Origin: Limonium bicolor
Lineage: Eukaryota > Streptophyta > Magnoliopsida > Caryophyllales > Plumbaginaceae
Assembly (NCBI GenBank): GCA_023374045.1
Contig: CM041776.1
Span: forward strand, 347,137,636 to 347,201,635
Length of the DNA: 64,000 bases
Reading direction: 5' to 3'
Positions within the stretch are counted from its first letter, which is position 1. Each line of letters opens with the position of its first letter. Position numbers and translations under genes: made by a program. Shown here in pieces: positions 33,701 through 47,900 of the stretch. Under the pieces are notes generated by a model that had not been told where the DNA came from, ran no database searches, and saw only the letters and a program-made list of their open reading frames with translations.

Positions 33701-35251
33701 CTGAGAGAGCACTACACACTAGGTAGTAGCTCAATCTCAACCGACAGTGAGTCGGAAGGGAACAAGTCAATCATTGTGAAATACATAGTGGTATACACAG
33801 TAAATTGTTATGGAAGTGGATAGAAAGTGTATAACTCACCGAATTCGCTAACGGTAAGAGATACCACGCGTCGGTTGAGAAACCATTGTTACCAAGATGA
33901 AGGTGACAATTGGGGATGTACAATACAGTAAGAATAACAAAAGGGAGCAATTAAGCTCTACAGTTATTAGAGTTTCGCAGCAGAAACTAGTGAGCAGTGA
34001 TCAAGTGTTGAATGTACATGGTGAACATGAGTGAATGGCTAATTATTAACGCCTAGAAGCCTAACAGGCCAGAATCGAAACCAACTAAGAGTTTAAACAA
34101 ACTCCAATGAGAATTCTTGGTTTAGGAACTAAACCGCCAATATGGTTAAGATCCTCTAATCAGAATCCATTGTGTAATAGACCGCGTGGAAGTTAAACAC
34201 TTCACGACGGCAGAACATTATAAGCCAAGTTTAGTGATTGATTACGTGGGCGTAATCCCTTTTAAGGGGGTAGAGCGCAAAACCACTTAGTGTATACCGT
34301 ACAAGTGTACGTAGTGTATGTGACTTATATTGTGCATAGCACAAAATTATATTATTGTTTTGATGATTGGTGTGTGTGTTACGTAAACATACACATTCAT
34401 TCATGGTTTAATTGTGGTAATTGCGCACAGAAGATGCGAATACCATTGTGATAAGTGTGTGTATTTGTTAACAGCTGTGTGTGATAGTACAAGTGTGGGG
34501 AGTAGAGAAACTCCCGGGGGAACAAAAGCCCCGACAGTGTATAAATGTGAAATGGTGTGTTGTATTTTGATAAATATATATGTATATATACTATATAGTG
34601 ATTCATGAAAGAATACGAAACTGACATAGAACCTAGTGAGAATAAGATTCCCTAGGTAACAACATTAAAGTGCATGGAAATAACTGATAGACGAAGTTCT
34701 ATCCCTTGGAGATGTTATGATCATGACTAGAATGATTTAAAAGATAGAAAATTGGAAATGAGTGATTTAATTGATGCTTGAAAATGAAGTGGGAGGTGGA
34801 ACTTGATTTGCATGTGATCAAGGGAAGCCGAACACAAATTGGGGTGGAAGGATAGTTCAACACTGATGCTGATCACATCAGGGTTGGATGACTCTTGAAA
34901 CTCCCTATAAGTGGTCACAAATAACCACGCTAAGAAAAGAAGCAAAGAGCTTAAGTTGGACTTGGAGTTGTGTGTGTTTTCAAAAGGATTTTCAATTGGT
35001 ATTTATAAGACGTTGATAGATACTTACATAATTAAAGTCTTCTTACTTAACCTCACAAGGAAAAATTTTAAATTTAAGTGATTGTTTTGATCTCCAAAGG
35101 CACGGGGACGGAAGGTGTCCATGCGACCGGGTTCTGCGGGATCACAGTGTATATCAAGGATATTTTTGATTGTTATACATGCTATGACATGTTGTGTGGT
35201 ATGTGTAATAAATATTATTTTGACCTTGAGTTCCTAAAGTGTATGCTATCA

Positions 35252-35484
35252 AGACCTATGAGTCTAAATGTGTTGTGTTACATAGACCTATGTGTCTAAA
35301 GACTGTTATGTTATCGGGACCTATGTGTCTAAATGTTGTTATGTTACCCAAGACCAGTGAGTCAAAGGGGTTGTTATGTATGTGTAAGTGTTGTTAAGAT
35401 ACCCGGACCATTGAGTCCGAGGTTATCATGTGAATATGTTATGTTATGTGTGGATGTGAATGTGTTGCCCGGACCATTAAGTCC
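35252..35484 (+). repeat. Six GAC(N)6GTC hairpin-like repeats in Z internal 1 (copy in internal 2 near 44617-44852)
   Basis: Units such as AGACCTATGAGTCT (35252), AGACCTATGTGTCT (35284), GGACCTATGTGTCT (35317), AGACCAGTGAGTCA (35351), GGACCATTGAGTCC (35404) and GGACCATTAAGTCC (35471). The outer base pair is A-T in some and G-C in others, as if pairing were kept. Confidence 0.65.
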
Positions 35485-35597
35485 GAGGTTGTGATGTAAA
35501 GTGTGTTTGGTTATGGAAGTTTTATGGCTGTAAGTAATCCCCGTATTCTAATCTAATGATGTGTGGGAAATGTGAACTTCGAGGACGAAGTTCTTTT

Positions 35598-35605
35598 AAG
35601 GGGGG
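35598..35605 (+). other. Z polypurine tract 1 (second copy 44961-44968)
   Basis: AAGGGGGG within CTTTTAAGGGGGGTAGAT, immediately before LTR-B. The same sequence stands before LTR-C. Confidence 0.85.
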
Positions 35606-35610
35606 TAGAT

Positions 35611-38600
35611 TGAAATACCCCAAACCTTGATATGTGGTTTAAATATTAAACTATGGTATGTAAGGCTAAAAGTGCCTTAGGAACATCAGTGTAGAATTTA
35701 AACCATAGTAAAATGCAATAAAGCATTAAGACACAGTTTGAGCAAAAAACATGCTCTAAGCTATGAGCGAACTTGGTTAGGACCCAAAGAGCCTACCAAG
35801 ACTTAATAATATTCAATTATGATTTAATAAGGCTAAATAAGTCCTTAGGAAACCTTGGTGGACAGTTAAACCAAATAAAACACAAGAAAATACCTTAAAG
35901 TCAATATGAGCAAAAATGTGCTCTAAGCTTGGGATAAATTTGTATAAGACCTAATGGTCATACCTATACCTCATAAATATGTTAATGAACTATTAAATCA
36001 ATTACCAAAGAAAACCAAGCTTGAAAACAAGTTAAAACACAAAAAGTGCTTTAAGGAGTCTTAAAGCACGTTTTTGAAAAATTGTCTTGTAAATGAGTTT
36101 TGAATGGCTAAATGTCCATCATTACTCTTTAATCAACATGTTTACTATATAGTATCACATTTGGAAGTCTATATCAATGGGAAATCAAAAATTTCACTTC
36201 TATGTGCCTTGTTTTATGAATAGTAACTTTTATAAGCTAGTTTGTAACATATGTTATAAGTAATTAAATGGTCAACAAAGACTATTATACCCTTCTAATA
36301 TGTAAGGGGGCACGGTTTTAGTGGTGTGAGTCACCATACTTGGCCACCAACTAAGAAAAGAAAAGAAAATAAAGTAAAGTTACTATTGCTTTAAACAAAA
36401 TATCTTCAAACTTTGCCTCTCTCCTCACCTTTCTTCATTTCCTCTTGTTCCCACCGTCATCTTCTCATTCTCCCAACCAAAACCGTTCATGGTGCAGCAC
36501 CTCTCTTCTCCAACTTCAATTGCTCACCAAATGTTCATTAATGCTCCAAATCAAATTCTAAGACCATATTTGTCTTAGTTAGACCAAGCTCTTCACTTCT
36601 ATCTTTTCAAATCTTCAAGAACTCCATTTTGGTGCCATGAAGAATCTCCATTGAAGGGGGAAAAGCTCATCTTCTTTCATATTGTCATTCTCCTTTGTTT
36701 CAAGGTAACAAAAACCAAAGAAAATCTAAGTTTCCTCTCATTTTGTATGTGTCCGAAAATTCACCTCACAATGGTGCTTTTTCTTGCTCTCTTCATAGCT
36801 TAATTCAAACTTCAAAGGACTAGGAGGAGTCCTATCTTGCTACTTAACCAAGCTCTCTTCCGAATTCCAAAGGTAATCATCAAATTTTGGTGTTTTAAGA
36901 CACATATGTAAACCTAGGGTTTAACTATGAGTTGGAGTATTAAACTTAATGCTCATAACCCTTATATGTGTATTGATTAGAAGATTGACAAGTGATAAAA
37001 AGCCCTTGCCGATTTTCTATCAAGGAAGAACAAAGAAAAACAAGTGGGAAGTCTTGAAAGAAAAGAGGTAAATGTGTTAACCTAATGTGGTTTAAAAGCC
37101 TTAGAAGAAATGAGCTTGTTTTCTTATGGAAATACCTAAGGAGCCAATGGTGAATGACCTAGAGAAATGCTCTCAAGGAGTTTATTAAGGGCATATGTAT
37201 TGTTGGGTGTATTTGCAGGTCAAAGGCATTACTTATGTGGGAAATTCAGTGTTTAAGGTTTATGCAATTTAAGGGCCTAAGAGCCATGTTATTTAAGGGC
37301 CTAAGTGCCAAGCAATTTAAGCTTATGCACTATATTGTGATGTAGTGCTAAATGTGTGAAGTTTGTGTATAAAATGTGTTTGATGGATTTTAGGTGTTCT
37401 TGAATGAAATAAGGTAAAAACCTAAGTGTTTGGATGTGAGTATATACAAGAGAAGCTGTGGCCAAATTTGGAAAATGTATAAGAAGTTCTAAGTGATTTA
37501 AACAAGTTTTGGTGAACTAGGAAGTGTTAAAGGTGAACAAGGTTTTTCTAGTGAAGAAAACATGTATTAAGGTGATTTAGAGTGATGCAAGGATTTAGGT
37601 ATTATCTTGGAAGTTCTAGGAATTCAATGTGTGTTTTTGAGAGTGTATTCAAGTCTTGGAGAAGTTTGTTAAGGTTTAGGAATGTTGATGTACAAGGAAG
37701 AAGTGATGTTTAGGTAAGATGTGAAAAAGGAGATTTAGTTTGTAAGAAAAGAAATTTGAGAGATGATGTAAGGTGTAGAGGAAACACCTTGGTAAAGTGG
37801 TCAATATTGGTGAAATACCACTTAGAAATCTTAAGGAGGAAACATTCCAAGTGCTAAGAATTTGTAAGGAATTGTGAATGATAAGATGGTTTTGGTGTGT
37901 GTTGATTTAAAGAGTTTAGTACATGGCTAAAGGTGTGTTTGAGGTGTCAAATGATGTTAAACACTTATGAGCTTGAGGAAAAATTTGGAGAAAGTTTGAC
38001 AATGTATGGAAGTTTCTGCAGCCGCTACCAGGGGACCGACCCCAGTCTGGGTCGGTCGGGCTGAAACTGTGAAGTTGGATGTTCTCTGCAGCCGACCTAC
38101 CCAGGGGGTGGGTCGGTCGGTGGGTCGGTCGGACCTAAAAAAAAAAATTAATTTTAAAGAATGTTAAGTGGTATTAGTGGTATGCCATTAAGAGAGTATT
38201 GATGGTTAGAAAGATATATATATATGGATTTGAGAGATTAAGTTAAGTAAGATGATTTAAATGTTAAGGTTATAAAATGATATGTAATGAGGGGATTGTT
38301 AAGTAATGATGTTATAAGATTTTAAGGACATGTTAAGTGAGTTATAATGACAATTTAGTGGAGGAAAAAATTGTATTAAAATGTAAAAGTAAAACAAGTT
38401 AAAATGTGAAGTTATATAACTAAAATTAAGGGATAAGTTATAAGCATTAGACTTTAAACAATCATGTTACCCCGATGTTAATAAAAGTACATGTAATGTT
38501 ATCAGTTGTTCGAGAATTGCTCGAGGAACATAAGTGGACGTGGTAAGGTGGACTCCGGTGACAGGTATGGTTTTCTTGCAACCTGTGTCCTACCGGATTA

Positions 38601-40106
38601 CACCGGCTTGTATGCCAATGTGTTTTTCTGTATGTTTGCCCGTTGTAAGATAAAACATGTAATGAGTTTACAGTAATTCATATATGTGGCGTGTTCACTC
38701 CGATACCATTTAACCTCGGCAGTGTTAACCTTAGTTAACTGAGTCTAGGATCACATGAGAGTTCGGTATTCGGATTAAACGACCCGAACCATGGGGCGTT
38801 CTAACGGCTATGCGTGAGTTGATTATGTGATGTTGTGTAAGTGAATGTAGGGATCTCCCTTGTATGTTTAACCCAGTTCTAATACTGTATTGTGTGCTGA
38901 TGTGATAGGTTCCACACGGAGTCTTTAACTGTGAATATTTATATATTATGGGGGGTGAGGAATCCGGTTGTTCCGGTCGCGCGTTGTTTGGGAGTTGTTG
39001 TATACAGTTTCTTCAGCTTCCTCTCTGTTGATTGTCTTCCTTCATTGGTCTTCGATCACCCCTGAGCTTAACCAAGGCTCTTGACTCACGTCTGTTGGGG
39101 ATTATGTATGTTGTGTTCGGGTCACTAAACCCGATCCATCTTATGTTAAGTTATTCGTTCGCCTAACAGAACGGTAACGAGTTATGTAAACGAGCTTAGC
39201 ATGAGTTTGACAGCATCCTCTAGGCTCTCCAGTGAACTAACTATGTTTGGGTCGGTTCCTAAGAGAACCATTCCCGTTATGTTATGTATTTTGTTGTGAT
39301 GCAATATCTATTGCGGTATTATGTTGTGCACGTGGAAACGTGCAAAGTGTTGTTAGGTGGTATGTAGTGTATGTTATATGTTGTATAATGTGGAGGTGTG
39401 GATCATGGATATGATTCCCAGTTTGTGATAAGAGGCGTTTAAGGATAACCCGATTTAAGGGTAAGTGACGTCTATTAAGGAAGTAGCTCCATTAGAGGAG
39501 GAACACTCTAGGGATAATGAATACCATGAGTGACTTATTAAGTAAGGATATATTATCCGTTTGTTGCCCGTTGAGGCGAAATGATTATGTGTTGTGTGTT
39601 TACAGTTGCATGTACGATTTAAAAATAATCAACCGCATGCTAAGACGACAATTAGTTGTGCGTGGCCCGGTAGCATGTGGGCTGCGGGATTACCATACCA
39701 GCAAAGGTGCTGAGCCCCTTGGGGGCCCCCCTTTCTCTTCTTTTCCTATTTCAGGTACAAGGAGCTGGAAGCCGTTCGAGAGTAGGACGGGGTAGTCATT
39801 GTACATGGGTAATCGTTTATGTTGTATATATACAGTAGGTGTAGTAAGACCGAAATTGTTATCGGCACTAGTTATAAATACTCGGTATAGTTGGAAGGTG
39901 TATGTTGTTGTTGTGTTAATGGAAAGGGATAGTAAGGTGTAGTCGCTCGGGAATTTAGCCCATCAGACCGGTACAATGTGTATGTATTAGCCTTGTTAGC
40001 CACGTGGGTGGCTAACGGCGTGTAACACCAACGAGATAAGTAATGTGATGAGGTTGTTTTCCGCTGCAGTTTATTGTTAGTGTGTATTGTTGGATGGGGT
40101 GTTACA
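35611..40106 (+). repeat. Z LTR-B (4496 bp, central)
   Basis: Same ends as LTR-A, flanked by PPT on the left and PBS on the right, so it acts as 3' LTR of one unit and 5' LTR of the next. It shares several variants with C against A, for example TTTACTATATAG near 36142. Confidence 0.93.
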
Positions 40107-43100
40107 AAAAGTGGTATCAGAGCAAGTATCGCTCTGATGACTGAATTACCGAGCTTAGGAAGTACCGAGTTAGGATTTAAGTACTTTGGGTTAAGGGTTG
40201 AGTGATAGCGTGAGAGATACGCTAGTTAGGAACTACCAGTGACTACTGGAAACCTACAATATCCATCCACCCTCCACAATCCCTGTTTGATAACTTGGGA
40301 AAGAACGCCAGAGAGATGGAAGTCCTCTCTTACTCGGGAATACCCGATCTGGCTGTTATTAAGTACCTCTAAAGGTACGGAGAACCTGTCACACGGTAGA
40401 TCCCGAAAACTGGGAATCCCGGAGACGGTCTCCATCTGAACAATGTTAACCGCATTTAATAGCGAAGAATGAAGAATCTTGTGTATAGAAGAAAGAATTT
40501 CCAGCAACCTGGGTCGACATGCCGAGCAGTCGAGGATAACCAGCTTGCAACGCACCAACCGTGCAACAGGCAAGAAATGGATTAATAAAACCCGAGACGA
40601 GTGTCTACGGAACCACAGTTGATAAATAATACACCAACGGTATACCAACCGACAAGGGAACTACGACGTAGTGCCCAAATACGTGGAACGGGCTACAAAG
40701 TGAATACAATACTAAGGAAAAGAGGGGGTCTCCCAGAATGGGAAACACCCTAGTTAATGATTATCATATGAGGACAGTGAGAAGTCACCTAGAAGAGTTA
40801 TTATCAAGGCAGTAAGATCAGTGAGGGCCAACAAGGCCACTGATGACAGTATGGGTAAAAACAATACCACAACTGGTATGTGTTAAACCGATAGCCAGTT
40901 AGCATGGCGCACTTGCCATAGCAAGTGCTGCTATAACAGGGCTGTTCGGGAAAGTTATAACCACTACAAAGTATTTGGTAAAGTACCATAAAGTTAAATG
41001 TGATCGTCATAACAGTGGAAGGGCCTGTTAGCCTAACCCCTGTAATTGGAAGTACACCAGTCAGCAAGAAGCTAGACTTGGTTAAGGTAAGAAGATGTTG
41101 TGAAACCATGAAAATTCTTCTTTCAACCCATATTTATTCAAACCCTTTTCTTTTCAAAACCAAATTTTCTTTCAAACCAACACTTCTTTCCAACCTTCTT
41201 TTAAACCAAACCAGTAAAACTAAGGGCAGATGATAAGATACAACAGTGGATAAACTTTCCTTCGATTAAGTTCGGGAAGCACGGGACGCATATTGTCAGG
41301 GGACAATATAAGGGAGTTGACAACAGAATACTTCACCTAGGCGTGTGACGGACACTACGAGTGTACCAACTGAATTGTGGGATGACCGCACTCCGATAGG
41401 AGCTTGTGGGCTGACAGACCTACTTATGGGTTAGTTGGGTAAGTAGTAATGTATCAGTATGGTACCCCACATATGTATACGAGTGGAGTCCGAAACACGG
41501 GAAGTAGTCGACTCCGTCTACGGTCAGCAGTATAAATCAAACAAGAGCTAGAGATTACAAGGAATGGTTGAAGTTAAGGAACTCAGTTAAGTTAACGAGA
41601 CTAAAAGGATTAGTGAATGCCTCTCAAGGAAATGTTTAAGAGTTAGGAAGTGCGAAGGGCACAAACTGTTATGTAAAGACATCACATATGTCTTAAGGAT
41701 CCTTAGGGATAAACATGTTAGCTGGAACGGTGACCTAGCCTGTACATGGCAAGTAGATGACTAATGTGGACACATTAATGTGCAATGAACGGGATGAAAT
41801 TCCCAGAATGAGTACCTACACTACCAGGAAGTGTTGATCTTCACAGAAGAGGATAATAAGTCAGTTAAGAACGCAAACGGCGTGGCTAACTGTATATACC
41901 AATAGTGTGAACTAGACGTAAAGGCATAACTTAGCAACACCCAGGAGCGATCCTTGAAGGGTGTTTGCATCAACGATAATTGAAAAGATAACGTGATAGA
42001 AACACGAGGGTTGAAACTAACACCCAGTTTAGACATAAGTTGTCAGGAGACGGACTGACAAACCTGAGGGGCATCCCATGAAAGGAAACGTGATGTAACG
42101 ACCTTGTCATGGAGCTCAATATAATATCCAAACCATGTAATGTTGTACAGAGAAGTACATATGTGTGGACAGCCTACAATGAGCCCAGCTCAAGGCAAAC
42201 AAGGCTCGTAAGCCATAAGCAAGATATGTTATATAAATTCAATTGATTGTAGAAGTTTATGTTGTATAAGTGAATAGAGTGGTAAACGAACCACTGCATT
42301 AAGAGTGGGGATACCTCTCGATATTGTGAGACCGCAGGAGCGGTAGTTATGTGTATCAAGCCCAAGAAATATGTTAAGGATTGACCATATTGTATTGAAA
42401 GAGAGCAGTTAGCTTAGTAACATGTGTGTATAAAGTGAAACACCGAGCTGAGTAATGCCGGCTTATGACTCGAATGATCGATGCTCAAGGAGCATTCAGT
42501 AGCCATCAAATGAGTGATGAACCATAATACGAATGATGTAAGTATATGTGTGGAAGTTAATGTGACAATAAATACCATGTAAGTTAGTGTTATACAATAA
42601 GCACGGTGCGCATTAAGCGACCGTTGTATAAGTGTTGTTGAATAATGATGTGGCAGATAAGACCAGTTATGAGTTAAACTCAATGGACATGCAAGCAAGT
42701 GATGATACACAGACTGGGCAATAAGCCAATGGTCGGTATAGTGATAAGGAAACTCAGTGTGAATTCCATGACGAATCGCATAAGGGATTTACTGTCAAGC
42801 GTTTACGCCTCTGCACTCTGTATGACTGAGTGTTTTGGTATTGCACTTGCGCAGTAATGATCGAGTGGGATAGCTAGGAATTGGAAACATGTTAATTATG
42901 GAGGAATAATGTTATAATGGCCGATGCATAGGAAATGCAAGGCCACACCTATAGAAAGTACTTGTACAAGACCAAATGTGGAGGCATGATTAACAGTAAG
43001 TGACTACAGTAGCACTAACTGTCAAATATCGGTATGGAATATACCCCAAATGTTGGAAATAGCTGAGAGAGCACTACACACTAGGTAGTAGCTCAATCTC

Positions 43101-44973
43101 AACCGACAGTGAGTCGGAAGGGAGCAAGTCAATCATTGTGAAATACATAGTGGTATACACAGTAAATTGTTATGGAAGTGGATAGAAAGTGTATAACTCA
43201 CCGAATTCGCTAACGGTAAGAGATACCACGCGTCGGTTGAGAAACCATTGTTACCAAGATGAAGGTGACAACTGGGGATGTACAATACAGTAAGAATAAC
43301 AAAAGGGAGCAATTAAGCTCTACAGTTATTAGAGTTTCGCAGCAGAAACTAGTGAGCTAGTGATCAAGTGTTGAATGTACATGGTGAACATGAGTGAATG
43401 GCTAATTATTAACGCCTAGAAGCCTAACAGGCCAGAATCGAAACCAACTAAGAGTTTAAACAAACTCCAATGAGAATTCTTGGTTTAGGAACTAAACCGC
43501 CAATATGGTTAAGATCCTCTAATCAGAATCCATTGTGTAATAGACCGCGTGGAAGTTAAAACACTTCACGACGGCAGAACATTATAAGCCAATGTTTAGT
43601 GATTGATTACGTGGGCGTAATCCCTTTTAAGGGGGTAGAGCGCAAAACCACTTAGTGTATATTACCGTACAAGTGTACGTAGTGTATGTGACTTATTGTG
43701 CATAGCACAAAATTATATTATTGTTTTGATGATTGGTGTGTGTGTTACGTAAACATACACATTCATTCATGGTTTAATTGTGGTAATTGCGCACAGAAGA
43801 TGCGAATACCATTGTGATAAGTGTGTGTATTTGTTAACAGTGTGTGTGATAGTACAAGTGTGGGGAGTAGAGAAACTCCCGGGGGAACAAAAGCCCCGAC
43901 AGTGTATAAATGTGAAATGGTGTGTTGTATTTTGATAAAATATATGTATATATATTATATAGTGATTCATGAAAGAATACGAAACTGACATAGAACCTAG
44001 TGAGAATAAGATTCCCTAGGTAACAACATTAAAGTGCATGGAAATAACTGATAGACGAAGTTCTATCCCTTGGAGATGTTATGATCATGACTAGAATGAT
44101 TTAAAAGATAGAAAATTGGAAATGAGTGATTTAATTGATGCTTGAAAATGAAGTGGGAGGTGGAACTTGATTTGCATGTGATCAAGGGAAGCCGAACACA
44201 AATTGGGGTGGAAGGATAGTTCAACACTGATGCTGATCACATCAGGGTTGGATGACTCTTGAAACTCCCTATAAGTGGTCACAAATAACCACGCTAAAAA
44301 AGAAGCAAAGAGCTTAAGTTGGACTTGGAGTTGTGTGTTTTCAAAAGGATTTTCAATTAGTATTTATAAGACGTTGATAGATACTTTACATAATTAAAGT
44401 CTTCTTACTTAACCTCACAAGGAAAAATTTTAAATTTAAGTGATGTTTTGATCTCCTAAAGGCACGGGGACGGAAGGTGTCCATTGCGACCGGGTTCTGC
44501 GGGATCACAGTGTATATCAAGGATATTTTTGATTGTTATACATGCTATGACATGTTGTGTGGTATGTGTAATAAATATTATTTTGACCTTGAGTTCCTAA
44601 AGTGTATGCTATCAAGACCTATGAGTCTAAATGTGTTGTGTTACATAGACCTATGTGTCTAAAGACTGTTATGTTATCGGGACCTATGTGTCTAAATGTT
44701 GTTATGTTACCCAAGACCAGTGAGTCAAAGGGGTTGTTATGTATGTGTAAGTGTTGTTAAGATACCCGGACCATTGAGTCCGAGGTTATCATGTGAATAT
44801 GTTATGTTATGTGTGGATGTGAATGTGTTGCCCGGACCATTAAGTACGAGGTTGTGATGTAAAGTGTGTTTGGTTATGGAAGTTTTATGGCTGTAAGTAA
44901 TCCCCGTATTCTAATCTAATGATGTGTGGGAAATGTGAACTTCGAGGACGAAGTTCTTTTAAGGGGGGTAGAT
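40107..44973 (+). other. Z internal domain 2, non-coding (4867 bp)
   Basis: Collinear duplicate of 30757-35610 with frequent single-base and short indels and rarer substitutions. No recognisable protein domain. A 140-codon minus-strand frame (40226-40648) is absent as such from internal 1 because of indels, so it is not a conserved gene. Confidence 0.8.
40112..40123 (+). other. Z primer-binding site 2 (tRNA-iMet)
   Basis: TGGTATCAGAGC, 5 nt after LTR-B. One base is missing from the adjacent hairpin compared with PBS 1. Confidence 0.92.
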
Positions 44974-47900
44974 TGAAATACCCCAAACCTTGATATGTGG
45001 TTTAAATATTAAAATATGGTATGTAAAGGCTAAAAGTGCCTTAGGAACATCAGTGTAGAATTTAAACCATAGTAAAATGCAATAAAGCATTAAGACACAG
45101 TTTGAGCAAAAAACATGCTCTAAGCTATGAGCGAACTTGGTTAGGACCCAAAGAGCCTACCAAGACTTAATAATATTCAATTATGATTTAATAAGGCTAA
45201 ATAAGTCCTTAGGAAACCTTGGTGGACAGTTAAACCAAATAAAACACAAGAAAATACCTTAAAGTCAATATGAGCAAAAATGTGCTCTAAGCTTGGGATA
45301 AATTTGTATAAGACCTAATGGTCATACCTATACCTCATAAATATGTTAATGAACATATTAAATCAATTACCAAAGAAAACCAAGCTTGAAAACAAGTTAA
45401 AACACAAAAGTGCTTTAAGGAGTCTTAAAGCACGTTTTTGAAAAATTGTCTTGTAAATGAGTTTTGAATGGCTAAATGTCCATCATTACTCTTTAATCAA
45501 CATGTTTACTATATAGTATCACATTTGGAAGTCTATATCAATGGGAAATCAAAAATTTCACTTCTATGTGCCTTGTTTTTATGAATAGTAACTTTTATAA
45601 GCTAGTTTGTAACATATGTTGTTATAAGTAATTAAATTGGTCAACAAAGACTATTATACCCTTCTAATATGTAAGGGGGCACGGTTTTAGTGGTGTGAGT
45701 CACCATACTTGGCCATCCAACTAAGAAAGTAAAAGAAAATAAAGTAAAGTTACTATTTGCTTTATAACATAAATATCTTCAAACTTTGCCTCTCTCCTCA
45801 CCTTCTTCATTTCCTCTTGTTCCCACCGTCATCTTCCCCATTCTCCCAACCAAAACCGTTCATGGTGCAGCACCTCTCTTCTCCAACTTCAATTGCTCAC
45901 CAAATGTTCATTAATGCTCCAAATCAAATTCTAAGACCATATTTGTCTTAGTTAGACCAAGCTCTTCACTTCTATCTTTCAAATCTTCAAGAACTCCATT
46001 TTGGTGCCATGAAGAATCTCCATTGAAGGGGGAAAAGCTCATCTTCTTTCATATTGTCATTCTCCTTTGTTTCAAGGTAACAAAACCAAAGAAAATCTAA
46101 GTTTCCTCTCATTTTTGTATGTGTCCGAAAATTCACCTCACAATGGTGCTTTTCTTGCTCTCTTCATAGCTTAATTCAAACTTCAAAGGACTAGGAGGAG
46201 TCCTATCTTGCTACTTAACCAAGCTCTCTTCCGAATTCCAAAGGTAATCATTAAATTTTGGTGTTTTAAGACACATATGTAAACCTAGGGTTTAACTATG
46301 AGTTGGAGTATTAAAACTTAATGCTCATAACCCTTATATGTGTATTGATTAGAAGATTGACAAGTGATAAAAAGCCCTTGCCGATTTTCTATCTAGGAAG
46401 AACAAAGAAAAACAAGTGGGAAGTCTTGAAAGAAAAGAGGTAAATGTGTTAACCTAATGTGGTTTAAAAGCCTTAGAAGAAATGAGCTTGTGTTTCTTAT
46501 GGAAAATACCTAAGGAGCCAATGGTGAATGACCTAGAGAAATGCTCTCAAGGAGTTTATTAAGGGCATATGTATTGTTGGGTGTATTTGCAGGTCAAAGG
46601 CATTACTTATGTGGGAAATTCAGTGTTAAGGTTTATGCAATTTAAGGGCCTAAGAGCCATGTTATTTAAGGGCCTAAGTGCCAAGCAATTTAAGCTTATG
46701 CACTATATTGTGATGTAGTGCTAAATGTGTGAAGTTTGTGTATAAAATGTGTTTGATGGATTTTAGGTGTTCTTGAATGAAATAAGGTAAAAACCTAAGT
46801 GTTTGGATGTGAGTATATACAAGAGAAGCTGTGGCCAAATTTGGAAAATGTATAAGAAGTTCTAAGTGATTTAAACAAGTTTTGGTGAACTAGGAAGTGT
46901 TAAAGGTGAACAAGTGTTTTTCTAGTGAAGAAAACATGTATTAAGGTGATTTAGAGTGATGCAAGGATTTAGGTATTATCTTGGAAGTTCTAGGAATTCA
47001 ATGTGTGTTTTTGAGAGTGTATTCAAGTCTTGGAGAAGTTTGTTTAAGGTTTAGGAATGTTGATGTACAAGGAAGAAGTGATGTTTAGGTAAGATGTGAA
47101 AAAGGAGATTTAGTTGTAAGAAAAGAAATTTGAGAGATGATGTAAGGTGTAGAGGAAACACCTTGGTAAAGTGGTCAATATTGGTGAAATACCACTTAGA
47201 AATCTTAAGGAGGAAACATTCCAAGTGCTAAGAATTTTGTGAATGATAAGATGGTTTTGGTGTGTGATTAAAGAGTTTAGTACATGGCTAAAGGTGTGTT
47301 TGAGGTGTCAAATGATGTTAGAACACATTATGAGGCTTGAGGAAAAATTTGGAGAAAGTTTGACAATGTATGGGAAGTTTCTGCAGCCGACCTACCCAGG
47401 GGACGACCCCAGTCTGGGTCGGTCGGGCTGAAACTGTGAAGTTGGATGTTCTCTGCAGCCGACCTACCCAGGGGGTGGGTCGGTCGGTGGGTCGGTCGGA
47501 CCTTAAAAAAAAAATAAAAAAAAAAATTAATTTTAAAGAATGTTAAGTGGTATTAGTGGTATGCCATTAAGAGAGTATTGATGGTTAGAAAGATATATAT
47601 ATGGATTTGAGAGATTAGTTAAGTAAGATGATTTAAATGTTAAGGTTATAAAATGATATGTAATGAGGGGATTGTTAAGTAATGATGTTATAAGATTTTT
47701 AAGGACATGTTAAGTGAGTTATAATGACAATTTAGTGGAGGAAAAATTGTATTAAAATGTAAAAGTAAAACAAGTTAAAATGTGAAGTTATATAACTAAA
47801 ATTAACGGGGATAAGTTATAAGCATTAGACTTTAAACAATCATGTTACCCCGATGTTAATAAAAGTACATGTAATGTTATCAGTTGTCGAGAATTGCTCG

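Larger units (their letters stand above)
30757..35610 (+). other. Z internal domain 1, non-coding (4854 bp)
   Basis: Stop codons are dense in all frames and the longest open frames are about 100 codons. I see no zinc knuckle, D-T/S-G protease site, RT catalytic loop or integrase motif. It is matched along its length by internal domain 2. The 3' end has a cluster of small hairpin-forming repeats and then the purine tract. It could be a wholly decayed polyprotein or a truly non-coding packaged RNA; the sequence alone does not settle this. Confidence 0.8.

Noticed and set aside
39517..39795. 92-codon frame present in related form at 30214-30450
   Set aside because: LTR sequence of Z; the frame is broken differently in each LTR by indels, so no protein conservation.
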